64,000 nt of DNA, from assembly GCA_022425325.1 (NCBI GenBank), contig JAKMFW010000015.1, forward strand, positions 79,937 through 143,936. Reading direction: 5' to 3'. Position numbers and translations under genes: made by a program. The stretch is from Acidimicrobiales bacterium (lineage in GTDB: Bacteria; Actinomycetota; Acidimicrobiia; Acidimicrobiales; Aldehydirespiratoraceae). Below the pieces are notes generated by a model. It made no database searches and was not told the origin of the DNA. It was given only the letters and a program-made list of their open reading frames with translations. Below, piece after piece: positions 17,515-26,362 of this stretch (the stretch's first letter is position 1; every line of letters starts with the position of its first letter).

Positions 17515-18942
17515 ATGACGCGGCAACCGAACATCGTCCTCATCAACTGTGACGATCTGGGGTACGGCGACCTCGGCTGTTACGGATCCGAGGTCCATGA
17601 CACGCCTCGCATCGACGCCCTAGCCGATGAAGGCGTGCGGCTCACCAGCTTCTACATGGCGGCCCCGGTGTGCACACCGTCTCGCGGCTCGATGCTGACC
17701 GGTTCGTATCCGAGCCGCATCGGCTTCGACGACTTCGGCGGACTGCATGTGCTCTTCCCCGGGATGCGGTACGGACTCAATCCCGAGGAGCACACCATTG
17801 CCTCCGTGCTGAAGGACGCCGGGTACGCCACCGAGATCATCGGCAAGTGGCATTGCGGTGACCAACCCGAGTTCCTCCCGACCAACCACGGCTTCGACCG
17901 ATGGTTCGGCCTGCCGTACAGCAACGACATGGGCACCCAGGTCAGCGACGCCATGCTCGAACACGCCGAGGCCCTGCGGGCGGCCGGCTTCACGCCTCCG
18001 CCGGTGCTGCCGTATCCGCCGCTGCCGTTGATGGATGGCGAGCAAGTCGTCGAGAAGCAGCCCGACCAGACGATGCTGACCCGGCGCTATGTCGAACGAT
18101 CGGTCGAGTTCGTACGCGACAACGTCGACCGGCCGTTCTTTCTCTACTTCGCCCACATGCACGTCCACCTGCCGCTGTACGTGGAGGACACCTTCCACGG
18201 CGACTCTCGCAACGGCCCCTATGGCGCTGCCGTCCACGCCATCGACTGGGCCACCGGCGTGCTGCTCGACGAACTCGACGCCCTCGGTCTCGCCGACGAC
18301 ACGATCGTCATCTTCACCAGCGACAACGGAGCGCTCGCCCGTCCGGGCGAGGGCAGCAACGCCCCACTCCGTGGCAACAAGGGGCGCACCACGGAGGGCG
18401 GAATGCGGGTCCCGGCCATCATCCGCTGGCCGGGTGTTGTGCCGGCCGGGGTCGCGCACGACGAACTGACCACGGCGATGGACCTCCTGCCGACGCTCGC
18501 CCGATGGGCCGGCACGTCGGTGCCCGACGATGTCGTCATCGACGGCCATGACATCACCGACGTCGTGAAGGACGGTGCGACATCCCCGTACGAGACGTTC
18601 GCGTATTTCAACGGCACATCGCTCGACTCGGTTCGCGACCACCGCTACAAGCTTCGGCTCCTTCGCCGACACGGCGGGCAGCGCGAAGACGTCACCGAGC
18701 TCTACGACCTCGTCGACGACATCGGTGAAACCACCGACATCAGCAACGAGCATCCGGAGGTCGTCGCTCGACTCCGGGCGGCCGCCGACCGCTTCCGTCG
18801 CGAACTCGGCGATCGCCACACCGGCGAGCCCGGTACCAGCCGGCGCCCACAGGGCGTCGTCGATGAGGCGACCACCCTCTGTCTGCTCGACGACGACAAC
18901 CCGATGGTGATCGCGGAATACGACCTTCCCGACCGCGGGTAG
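17515..18942 (+). CDS. Cys-type sulfatase (formylglycine-dependent)
   Basis: A 475-residue sulfatase. The CxPSR motif is present as VCTPSRGSMLTGSYPSRIG, with Cys53 the residue converted to formylglycine. Metal ligands are in NIVLINCDDLGYGDLG (Asp13, Asp14) and FTSDNGA, and GKWHCG supplies the catalytic Lys/His. It hydrolyses sulfate esters; the substrate is unknown. No signal peptide is evident, so it may be cytoplasmic. No formylglycine-generating enzyme gene lies in the window. TACCCT (17503-17508) 6 nt before ATG marks a leaderless start. Confidence 0.92.
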   Translation: MTRQPNIVLINCDDLGYGDLGCYGSEVHDTPRIDALADEGVRLTSFYMAAPVCTPSRGSMLTGSYPSRIGFDDFGGLHVLFPGMRYGLNPEEHTIASVLKDAGYATEIIGKWHCGDQPEFLPTNHGFDRWFGLPYSNDMGTQVSDAMLEHAEALRAAGFTPPPVLPYPPLPLMDGEQVVEKQPDQTMLTRRYVERSVEFVRDNVDRPFFLYFAHMHVHLPLYVEDTFHGDSRNGPYGAAVHAIDWATGVLLDELDALGLADDTIVIFTSDNGALARPGEGSNAPLRGNKGRTTEGGMRVPAIIRWPGVVPAGVAHDELTTAMDLLPTLARWAGTSVPDDVVIDGHDITDVVKDGATSPYETFAYFNGTSLDSVRDHRYKLRLLRRHGGQREDVTELYDLVDDIGETTDISNEHPEVVARLRAAADRFRRELGDRHTGEPGTSRRPQGVVDEATTLCLLDDDNPMVIAEYDLPDRG

Positions 18943-18987
18943 CCACACCGGACGTCTGTCACGCCCCCTGCCTACGATCAGAGCACG

Positions 18988-21900
18988 ATGATCCAGGTCG
19001 AGACCACGCCGTACGGCGCCGATGCCCACCGGGCACTGGCAGCCGAGATCGCCCGGCTGAAGGGCGGCGACCCGCTCCGTCCGGTGTCGGTCGTCGTCTC
19101 GTCCAACCCGATCGGCATCGCGGCCCGCCGAGCGCTCGGCCACGCCGGCGGGATCGCCGCCGTCACCTTCCTCACTCCGTACCGGCTCGCCGAACTCCTC
19201 GGGGCCGCAGCCGTCGCCGCCGCCGGACGGCGGCCTCTCTCCACCCCGGTACTCGCCGGCGCAGTGCGAGCGGTGCTGGCCGACGAGCCGGGGCACTTCG
19301 GCGGGGTCGCTTCCCACCCGGCCACCGAGCGCTCGCTCGTGCGCGCACACCGGACTCTGTCCGAGGTGGGTCCCACTGGACTCGAGCGCCTCGCTGCCAC
19401 ATCACCCCGAACCGCCGACGTCGTGCGCGTGCACCGGGCGGTCAGCGAGCGGCTGCGGCCCAGGTTCAGCAACGAGCAGGATCTCGTCCGTGCCGCCGTC
19501 GATGCCGTCCCGAACTCACCTCCTGTGCTCGCCGATCTCGGCCCCACGATCCTCTTCCTCCCTCAGCGCCTCTCGTCGGGGCAGGCCCATCTGCTCCAGG
19601 CCATCGCCGACCACCACCGCCTTTCGGTGATTGCGGGGATCACCGGCTCAGCGGAGGCCGATTCGGCCGTTCAGCGATCGGTCGAGTCGATCGGCGGTGT
19701 GTGGCCGAGTGGCCACGCCGTCGTCCCCGCCATCGCCGATCACGCACTCAGCGTCTCCGACGCCGACGACGAGGTCCGCCACGCGCTCCGACTCGTGGTC
19801 GACGCCGCCCGTCGCGGCACACCGCTCGGCCGCATCGCCGTGCTGTACGGCACCCGCGACCCGTACGCCCGACTGATCGGCGATGCGCTCGATGCCGCCG
19901 GCATCCCCTGGTTCGGCTCGTCGATTCGCACCGCCGACACGTCGCTCCTCGGCCGGTCACTGCTCGCGCTCCTCGCCCTCCCCGATCACGATCTCTCCCG
20001 TCACGACGTCACCGCCTGGTTGGCCGGGGCCCCCATTCGTGGCGTCGACAATCGCCCGGCACCGGTCGCGGCGTGGGAGCGGGCCTCCCGGGCCGCCGGC
20101 GTCGTAGCCGGCCTCGAGCAGTGGGAGTCCCGACTCGGGCGCCACGCCGACGATCTCGAAGCCGACGCAGCCCGCGCCGAACGCGACGACGAGCAGGAGT
20201 GGCGTGCCGAGCAGCTGCACCGCGACGCCGCGAGTGCGCGAGGCCTCGCCGACTTCATCACCACCCTCGCCCGGGCGCTGCAGCCCGGCCGGCAGGCAGC
20301 CTCGTGGTCGGGCCTGGCGAACTGGTGCCGCTCACTCGTACGCACCTATCTGGGCGGCGAGTCACTCCGGGGCGACTGGCCACCGGAGGAGCAGGCCGCC
20401 GCCCAGCGCATCGATGCCGCCATCGACCGGCTTGGCGACCTCGACGGCATCGATCCCCACCCCTCGACAGCGGCCTTCCGCCGAGCCCTCGAACTCCAAC
20501 TCGGCGACGATCTCGGCCGCCGAGGCACCTTCGGCAACGGCGTCCTCGTCGGAACGGCCGCCGCAGCGCTGGGGCTCGAACTCGACGAGGTAATCGTCGT
20601 CGGCATGGCAGAGGGTTCGTTCCCGGCCCGACGACGCGACGATCCGCTACTCCCCGACCGCTACCGGGCGGTCGTCGGCCCCGATCTTCCCCAGCGCAGC
20701 GAACTCGTCCACGACGATCATCGGGCCCTGCTCGCCACCATGGCGGCGGCGAGCCGGGTGACCTTGACCTTCCCCCGGGGCGACTTGCGCCGCAACGCCG
20801 AGCGAGCACCGTCACGCTGGCTGCTCGACACCACCGAAGCCCGCGACGGGGTGCGGCCCTCCGCCGAGCGCCTCGCTGCGAGTACCGGCGAGTGGCTCGT
20901 CGAGGTCCCGTCCTTCGTCGCCGGACTCCGACGCACCGACTTCCCCACGTCCGTGCAGGAGTACGACATCCGGTCGCTCCTCGACCACACCGAGGCGGGT
21001 CGCCCGTTCGCCGAATCGGTCGTGCCCGCCGCCCGGCCCGAAGTCCGGACCGGCGCCGAGCTCCTCACCGCCCGCCTGTCGCCCGACTACACCCGCTTCG
21101 ACGGCAACCTCGCCACCGACGGCGACCTCCGTGGTGTCGTCCTCCCCGATCCGACCGGGCCCGGCCAGGTCGTGTCGGCCACCCGCTTGGAGAAGTGGGC
21201 CGTGTGTCCCCACGCCTACTTCGTCCGCTACGTGCTCGGTGTCTCGCCGGTGGAGGATCCCGAGGAGCAGTACCGGATCTCCCCGCTCACCCTCGGCTCG
21301 CTCGTGCACGACACGCTCGACACCTGGATCACCGAGGCGCTGCATTCGGGAACCATCCCCGAGCCCGGCACTGCCTGGCCTGCGATGGCGATCGATCACC
21401 TGCGCGGACTCGCCGAGCAGGAGGCGAGCCGGCTGCAGCAGCGCGGACTCGTCGGTCGGCGCGTCTACTGGGGACGCGACCATCAGGTCCTGCTGCGCGA
21501 CCTCGAAGACTTTGTCGACTTCGACAACACCCAACGGGCGGCGTTCAGCAGCCGACCGATCGCCACCGAGCTGCCGTTCGGCATGCCCGGGTCCCTCACA
21601 CCACCGGTTGAGATCCCGCTTGCCGACGGGCGCACCCTCGCCGTGCGAGGCGCGATCGATCGTGTCGACGAGACTCCCGACGGCACCGTGATCGTCATCG
21701 ACTACAAGACCGGCTCGGCCCGCTCCTTCAAGGACATCTCCGAGGACGACCCCACCCCCGGCGGCACCCATCTGCAGCTCGTGCTGTACAGCCTTGCCGC
21801 CCGCCAGATCCTGCAGCGACCCGATGCGCCGAGCCGAGGCCTCTACTGGTTCGTCACGGCCAAGGGCGGGTTCTCGACGGTCGGCTACCCCGTTCGTCCC

Positions 21901-22128
21901 GAGATCGAGGCCGCCACCCTCGACACAGTCGGCCGCATCGTCGATGGCATCGCCGCCGGGCACTTCCCCGCTCACCCGGCCGCACCGGGCTACCGGACCT
22001 GGGTCGACTGTCCCTACTGCGAACCCGACGCTCTCGGTCTGAGTCATCAGTACGCCGACTGGCAGCGTCTCGCCCGCCATCCCGAGTTGGCCGACTATGT
22101 CGATCTGTGCGGAGGCGACCGTGGCTGA
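18988..22128 (+). CDS. AddB-like subunit: inactivated helicase with PD-(D/E)XK nuclease
   Basis: A 1046-residue protein coupled to an AddA-like helicase. The N-terminal helicase-like part has no Walker A motif, as in AddB. The C-terminal RecB-type nuclease shows GSLVHDTLDTW, AIDRVDETPDGT, VIVIDYKTGSAR and GTHLQLVLYSLAA. Cys740 (AVCPHAYF), Cys1008 and Cys1011 (DCPYCEP) match three iron-sulfur ligands known in AddB; the only later Cys is 1041, farther than the usual spacing, so a full cluster is uncertain. It should act with the next gene in resecting double-strand breaks. TACGAT (18973-18978) lies 9 nt before ATG. Confidence 0.87.
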   Translation: MIQVETTPYGADAHRALAAEIARLKGGDPLRPVSVVVSSNPIGIAARRALGHAGGIAAVTFLTPYRLAELLGAAAVAAAGRRPLSTPVLAGAVRAVLADEPGHFGGVASHPATERSLVRAHRTLSEVGPTGLERLAATSPRTADVVRVHRAVSERLRPRFSNEQDLVRAAVDAVPNSPPVLADLGPTILFLPQRLSSGQAHLLQAIADHHRLSVIAGITGSAEADSAVQRSVESIGGVWPSGHAVVPAIADHALSVSDADDEVRHALRLVVDAARRGTPLGRIAVLYGTRDPYARLIGDALDAAGIPWFGSSIRTADTSLLGRSLLALLALPDHDLSRHDVTAWLAGAPIRGVDNRPAPVAAWERASRAAGVVAGLEQWESRLGRHADDLEADAARAERDDEQEWRAEQLHRDAASARGLADFITTLARALQPGRQAASWSGLANWCRSLVRTYLGGESLRGDWPPEEQAAAQRIDAAIDRLGDLDGIDPHPSTAAFRRALELQLGDDLGRRGTFGNGVLVGTAAAALGLELDEVIVVGMAEGSFPARRRDDPLLPDRYRAVVGPDLPQRSELVHDDHRALLATMAAASRVTLTFPRGDLRRNAERAPSRWLLDTTEARDGVRPSAERLAASTGEWLVEVPSFVAGLRRTDFPTSVQEYDIRSLLDHTEAGRPFAESVVPAARPEVRTGAELLTARLSPDYTRFDGNLATDGDLRGVVLPDPTGPGQVVSATRLEKWAVCPHAYFVRYVLGVSPVEDPEEQYRISPLTLGSLVHDTLDTWITEALHSGTIPEPGTAWPAMAIDHLRGLAEQEASRLQQRGLVGRRVYWGRDHQVLLRDLEDFVDFDNTQRAAFSSRPIATELPFGMPGSLTPPVEIPLADGRTLAVRGAIDRVDETPDGTVIVIDYKTGSARSFKDISEDDPTPGGTHLQLVLYSLAARQILQRPDAPSRGLYWFVTAKGGFSTVGYPVRPEIEAATLDTVGRIVDGIAAGHFPAHPAAPGYRTWVDCPYCEPDALGLSHQYADWQRLARHPELADYVDLCGGDRG

Positions 22129-25100
22129 ACGTCTCCCCGTCGATCAGGCTCACCGCGACCGCATCGTCGGGGTCCGTGACACCAACCAGTTCGTCGAGGC
22201 GGGCGCCGGTTCCGGCAAGACCCGCGCGCTCGTCGATCGGGTGGAGGCGCTCGTACTCGACGATGCCATCCCCCTCGAACAGATCGCTGCGATCACCTTC
22301 ACCGAGAAAGCCGCTGCCGAGCTTCGAGACCGCGTCCGGCAGCGTTTCGAGGCGACCGCCCACGACGGCGCTGCCGGCGACGACCCCCAACGCCGGGATC
22401 GGGCCGCCGAGGCGCTGCTCCAGCTCGACGGCGCGGCCATCGGCACCCTCCATTCCTTCGCGCAGCGTCTGCTGGGCGAGCATCCCGTCGAGGCCGGTCT
22501 GCCACCCGGCGTCGACGTCCTCGACGAGATCAGCAGCCAGGTCGATTTCGAACAGCGTTGGCAGGTGTTCCTCGATGCCCTGCTCGACGACGACACGATG
22601 GCCCACACGCTGCTGTGCCTCGAGGCGTGCGGTGTTCGACTCGATGACCTGCGCAGCCTCACTCTGCAGATGGCCGACAACTGGGATCTCGTGGAGGAGC
22701 GACTCGACTTCGATGCGCCGACGCCCCCGACCTTCGATCGTTCGGGTCTCCTGAGCCGCATCGACGACATTCTCGAGCTGGGGCAATACGCAGCCCACGA
22801 CGATTCGCTGCTTGCCCGGTTCCCGGATCTGCGCGACAACCGCGCCGATCTCGCCGGTGCCGTCGACGACATCGACGCCCTGTCGATCGCCGCCGACATG
22901 GGCAGTGCCAACAAGGCGACGCGGACGATACGAGTCCGCAACAAGGGCAACAAGCACAAGTGGACCATCGACGTCGCCGACGTGCGGGCAGCGTTCGTCG
23001 ATCTGATCGCCGCCTGCGATGATGCGGTCGCCGAAGTCACCACGGCGGCGCTCGCCCACATGGCCGCTCGGCTCGGTCGGTTCGTGCTTGACACCGCCGA
23101 GGAGCGTCGCGAGATCGGTCGGCTCGAGTTTCACGATCTCCTGGTCCGAGCGCGCCGCCTGCTGCGGAGTCCTGCACACGGCGCCGCGGTCAGGCACTCG
23201 CTCGGCATGCGGTATCCCCGCCTGTTGCTCGACGAGTTCCAGGACACCGACCCGATCCAGATCGAACTCGCGGTCCTGATCGCTGCTGATCCCACCGTCG
23301 ACATCACCGGCAAGGCGTGGCACGAGATCGAGACCCGTCCTGGGAGCCTCTTCCTCGTCGGCGATCCGAAGCAGTCGATCTACCGGTTCCGTCGGGCCGA
23401 TATCGGCACCTTCCTCACCGCCCGAGCACACATCTCGGATCGCCCCGCCCTCACCGTCAACTTCCGCACCACCGAACCGGTCATCGGATGGATCAACGAC
23501 ATCTTCGGCGCCTTGATCGTTGGCGAGCCGGGAAGCCAGGCCGAGTATGTCGCCCTGTCGGCACATCGTCAGGAGTCGGCACCTGTCGGTCCGGCCGTCG
23601 CCGTGCTCGGCGCCGACACCCACGCCGAGAAGCTCAGCGCTGACGAATTGCGGGCCGCCGAGAGTCGTGACATCGCCGCCGCCGTGTCGGAGCTGCTCCA
23701 CGGCCCCTCGCCGTGGTCCGTCGACGATGGCGAAGGTGGCTGGCGGCCCGCCCTCGCCAGCGATGTCTGCATCCTGCTTCCCTCACGCACAAGCTTGTCG
23801 GCGCTCGAGACGGCACTCACCGCAGTGGGCGTGCCGTACCGCACTGAGACCTCGTCACTCGTCTACGCATCGCGCGAGATCCGCGAGGTCCTGCTCGCCT
23901 TGGCCGCCGTCGCCGACCCGACCGACGAACTCGCCACCGTCGCCGCGCTCCGCTCGTTCGTCTACGGCTGCGGCGACGATGACCTCGCCCACTGGCGCCT
24001 CGGCGTGCGTGGTCGGTTCACGCTTCGAGCACCGATTCCCGAGGGACAGGAGTCCCATCCGGTCGCCCTCGGTCTGCAGCATCTCCAGCAGCTTCACGAG
24101 GCTCGTCTCTGGTCGACCCCGGCCGAACTTCTCGATCGACTCATCCGAGAGCGGGGTGTGCTTGAGACCGCGATCGCTGGCGACAACCCTCGCGATGTGT
24201 GGCGGCGGCTGCGCTTCGTGATCGATCAGGCTCGGGCCTGGGTCGATGCTGGCGGTGTCGACCTGCGGGCCTACCTCCGTTGGGCCCGCCTTCAGGGCGC
24301 CGACAATGCCCGGGTGTCGGAAACGGTGTTGCCGGAGACCGACGACGACAGTGTGCGGATCATGACCATCCATGGCTCGAAGGGTCTTGAGTTCCCGATC
24401 ACCGTGCTGGCCGGTATGACCACCAAGATCCAGAAGTCGGATCGCGGTGCGTCGATCTCCTTCCCACCCGACAGCGACCCAGTGTTGCGCTTGTCGTCGG
24501 CCGTCACCTCCGAGGGCTACAGCACCTGGAAATCCATCGACGAACAGATGGACGAACACGAACGCCTCCGACTCCTCTACGTCGCCGCCACACGAGCACG
24601 CGATCACCTGATCGTCTCGCTGCATCGCACCGAGTCGACGTCGTCCACCGCAGCGTCGGTCATGGCCGGACCCGCCATCGAATGTCGAGTGTCCACGCCG
24701 TTCGTCCCGACGATCGCGTCACGCCCGGCACCCCGCCCGCCCGAACCGGTGGCGATTCCCGATCGAGACACCTGGCTGGCCGAACGCAGCGACGCGCTCG
24801 AACGGGCGAGCGCACGGACGGTCGTCGCCGCCACCACCCTCGCCCGGGAGGCAGCCGAGGCTGCGGATCCCGGTCTCGACAAGCGGCCGCGAGATCTGGA
24901 TCTGCCGCCGTGGCAGAAGGGTCGCTACGGCACGGCGGTCGGGCGGGCGGTGCACGGTGTGCTCCAGGTCATCGGGCTCGCCGACGGTGCCGGCCTGACG
25001 GCAGCTGCGGCCGCCCAAGCCGCAGCCGAGGGGGTGGCCAACCGCCAGGACGTGATCGAACGCCTCGCCCAGCACGCACTTGCGACGACGGTCGCCGCCG

Positions 25101-25483
25101 AAGCGACCGCAGGCGAGTTCTGGCGAGAGCTGTGGGTTGCCGCCCCGATCGGCGATCACCTCGTCGAGGGCTACGTCGATCTGCTGTACCGGAGTCCCAG
25201 CGGTCTCGTCGTCGTCGACTGGAAGACCGATCAGGTGCAGGACGACGCAGCCGTTGCGGCGAAGGTCGCCCGCTACCGTCTCCAGGGGGCGGCCTACGCC
25301 GCCGCCGTCGAAGCCGCTACTGGTGAGGCGGTCGACCGCATGGTGTTCGTCTTCCTCAACGATGACGGTCCCGTCGAGGTCGAGCTCCCCGATCTGGTGG
25401 CGGCCATCGCCGAGGTGAGGGCCGGCGCCGCCGAGCTGGCCGAGGCGTCAGCGGTTTCGGAGGCGGTCGTCGAGTTCGAGTGA
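22121..25483 (+). CDS. AddA-like UvrD-family helicase-nuclease
   Basis: A 1120-residue superfamily 1 helicase with nuclease. Walker A AGAGSGKT is at 27-34, motif Ia ITFTEKAAAEL, motif II LLLDEFQDTD near 368, motif III LVGDPKQSIYRFRRAD, motif IV NFRTTEPV, motif V TIHGSKGLEF and motif VI YVAATRARDHL near 820. The C-terminal PD-(D/E)XK domain has GRAVHGVLQ, VEGYVDLLYR, VVVDWKTDQ and YRLQGAAYAAA. GTG 22121 is chosen because GGAGG (22111-22115) lies 5 nt upstream and it overlaps the previous stop (GTGGCTGA). An upstream ATG at 22097 lacks such a site. Its 3' end overlaps the MarR gene by 36 bases. Confidence 0.9.
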   Translation: MAERLPVDQAHRDRIVGVRDTNQFVEAGAGSGKTRALVDRVEALVLDDAIPLEQIAAITFTEKAAAELRDRVRQRFEATAHDGAAGDDPQRRDRAAEALLQLDGAAIGTLHSFAQRLLGEHPVEAGLPPGVDVLDEISSQVDFEQRWQVFLDALLDDDTMAHTLLCLEACGVRLDDLRSLTLQMADNWDLVEERLDFDAPTPPTFDRSGLLSRIDDILELGQYAAHDDSLLARFPDLRDNRADLAGAVDDIDALSIAADMGSANKATRTIRVRNKGNKHKWTIDVADVRAAFVDLIAACDDAVAEVTTAALAHMAARLGRFVLDTAEERREIGRLEFHDLLVRARRLLRSPAHGAAVRHSLGMRYPRLLLDEFQDTDPIQIELAVLIAADPTVDITGKAWHEIETRPGSLFLVGDPKQSIYRFRRADIGTFLTARAHISDRPALTVNFRTTEPVIGWINDIFGALIVGEPGSQAEYVALSAHRQESAPVGPAVAVLGADTHAEKLSADELRAAESRDIAAAVSELLHGPSPWSVDDGEGGWRPALASDVCILLPSRTSLSALETALTAVGVPYRTETSSLVYASREIREVLLALAAVADPTDELATVAALRSFVYGCGDDDLAHWRLGVRGRFTLRAPIPEGQESHPVALGLQHLQQLHEARLWSTPAELLDRLIRERGVLETAIAGDNPRDVWRRLRFVIDQARAWVDAGGVDLRAYLRWARLQGADNARVSETVLPETDDDSVRIMTIHGSKGLEFPITVLAGMTTKIQKSDRGASISFPPDSDPVLRLSSAVTSEGYSTWKSIDEQMDEHERLRLLYVAATRARDHLIVSLHRTESTSSTAASVMAGPAIECRVSTPFVPTIASRPAPRPPEPVAIPDRDTWLAERSDALERASARTVVAATTLAREAAEAADPGLDKRPRDLDLPPWQKGRYGTAVGRAVHGVLQVIGLADGAGLTAAAAAQAAAEGVANRQDVIERLAQHALATTVAAEATAGEFWRELWVAAPIGDHLVEGYVDLLYRSPSGLVVVDWKTDQVQDDAAVAAKVARYRLQGAAYAAAVEAATGEAVDRMVFVFLNDDGPVEVELPDLVAAIAEVRAGAAELAEASAVSEAVVEFE

Positions 25484-25951
25484 GAGGCGCACCAGCCCGG
25501 CACCGAGATCGTGGCGTTCCGCTTCCCCCAGATCACCGATATCGAGATCAAAGGCGTCCAGGACCAGTTCCAGTGTCGACTCGGCGAGGGCACGGCCGGG
25601 GCCGGTGAGCTCGATCAGGGTTCGACGTCCGTCGTCGGGGTCGTCGACCCGCACGACGAGACCTCGTTCCTCCAATCGGCGGATCGTCTTGGTCGTCCCA
25701 CCGGTGGTCTGCACCAGCGACGACGACAGCTCACCGGCCGATCGCCGGTAGGGCTCGCCGGCGACCAGCAAGGTGACCACGGCGGTGAATTCCGATGTGT
25801 CGAGCCCGTCGGCGGTGAGGGTGGCGCTCAACCACGACTCGAGTTGACGACCCGTCCGCATCACCGAAACGAGCACCCCGATGGTCGAGCGGTGCTGGTC
25901 GCCGACGAACGGGGCGAGTCCACCCAGCAGATCCTGGTCTCCTTCGGTCAC
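25448..25951 (-). CDS. MarR-family transcriptional regulator
   Basis: A 167-residue winged-helix protein. The DNA-binding region reads RSAGELSSSLVQTTGGTTKTIR (helix-turn-helix) followed by the wing RLEERGLVVRVDDPDDGRRTLIELT, with helical dimerisation parts on both sides. MarR proteins usually repress a divergent or nearby gene in response to small phenolic ligands. GTG 25951 was chosen because TACGAT (25963-25958) ends 6 nt before it. The divergent gene at 26012 may be its target. Its tail is antisense to the end of the helicase gene. Confidence 0.85.
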   Translation of the reverse strand: MTEGDQDLLGGLAPFVGDQHRSTIGVLVSVMRTGRQLESWLSATLTADGLDTSEFTAVVTLLVAGEPYRRSAGELSSSLVQTTGGTTKTIRRLEERGLVVRVDDPDDGRRTLIELTGPGRALAESTLELVLDAFDLDIGDLGEAERHDLGAGLVRLSLELDDRLRNR

Positions 25952-26011
25952 GGCTGGATCGTACCGGTCGCCGCTGCGGGACTTCTCGCCGACAGCCACT
26001 AGACAAGCCGG

Positions 26012-26341
26012 ATGCGCATGGCGTTCTACGGCACCCTCCGCCCCGGGGAGAGCAACCACTACGAGGTGCGATCGATCCCGGGCACGTGGCGGACCGGCAC
26101 CGTCCGAGGGTGGACGTACGACATCACCTGGGGACCCGCCGATGGCTACCCGGGCATGACGCTCGATGCCGGCGCGCCCGCCACGCCGGTGCACGTGCTG
26201 GAGAGCGCCGAGCTCGAGCAGCATCTCCGCCGCATCGACGACTTCGAAGGTCCCGGCTATCGCCGTGTCGAGGTCGAGGTCACCTATGACGACGGCTCCA
26301 CCGGAACGGCGTGGCTCTACGAGGCCGACCCCGAGGCGTGA
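26012..26341 (+). CDS. Gamma-glutamylcyclotransferase-like (AIG2/GGACT) protein
   Basis: A 109-residue protein with the family's opening FYGTLRPGESN (substrate-binding loop, residues 5-15), the VHVLESAELEQHLRRIDDFE region holding the acidic catalytic position, and EGPGYRRVEVEVTY. Family members cyclise gamma-glutamyl amines or peptides to release 5-oxoproline. ATG 26012 lies 6 nt after TAGACA (26000-26005); a second ATG two codons downstream is possible. It lies divergent from the MarR gene. Confidence 0.82.
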   Translation: MRMAFYGTLRPGESNHYEVRSIPGTWRTGTVRGWTYDITWGPADGYPGMTLDAGAPATPVHVLESAELEQHLRRIDDFEGPGYRRVEVEVTYDDGSTGTAWLYEADPEA

Positions 26342-26362
26342 TTCCCGCAGCGAAGGTCGATC

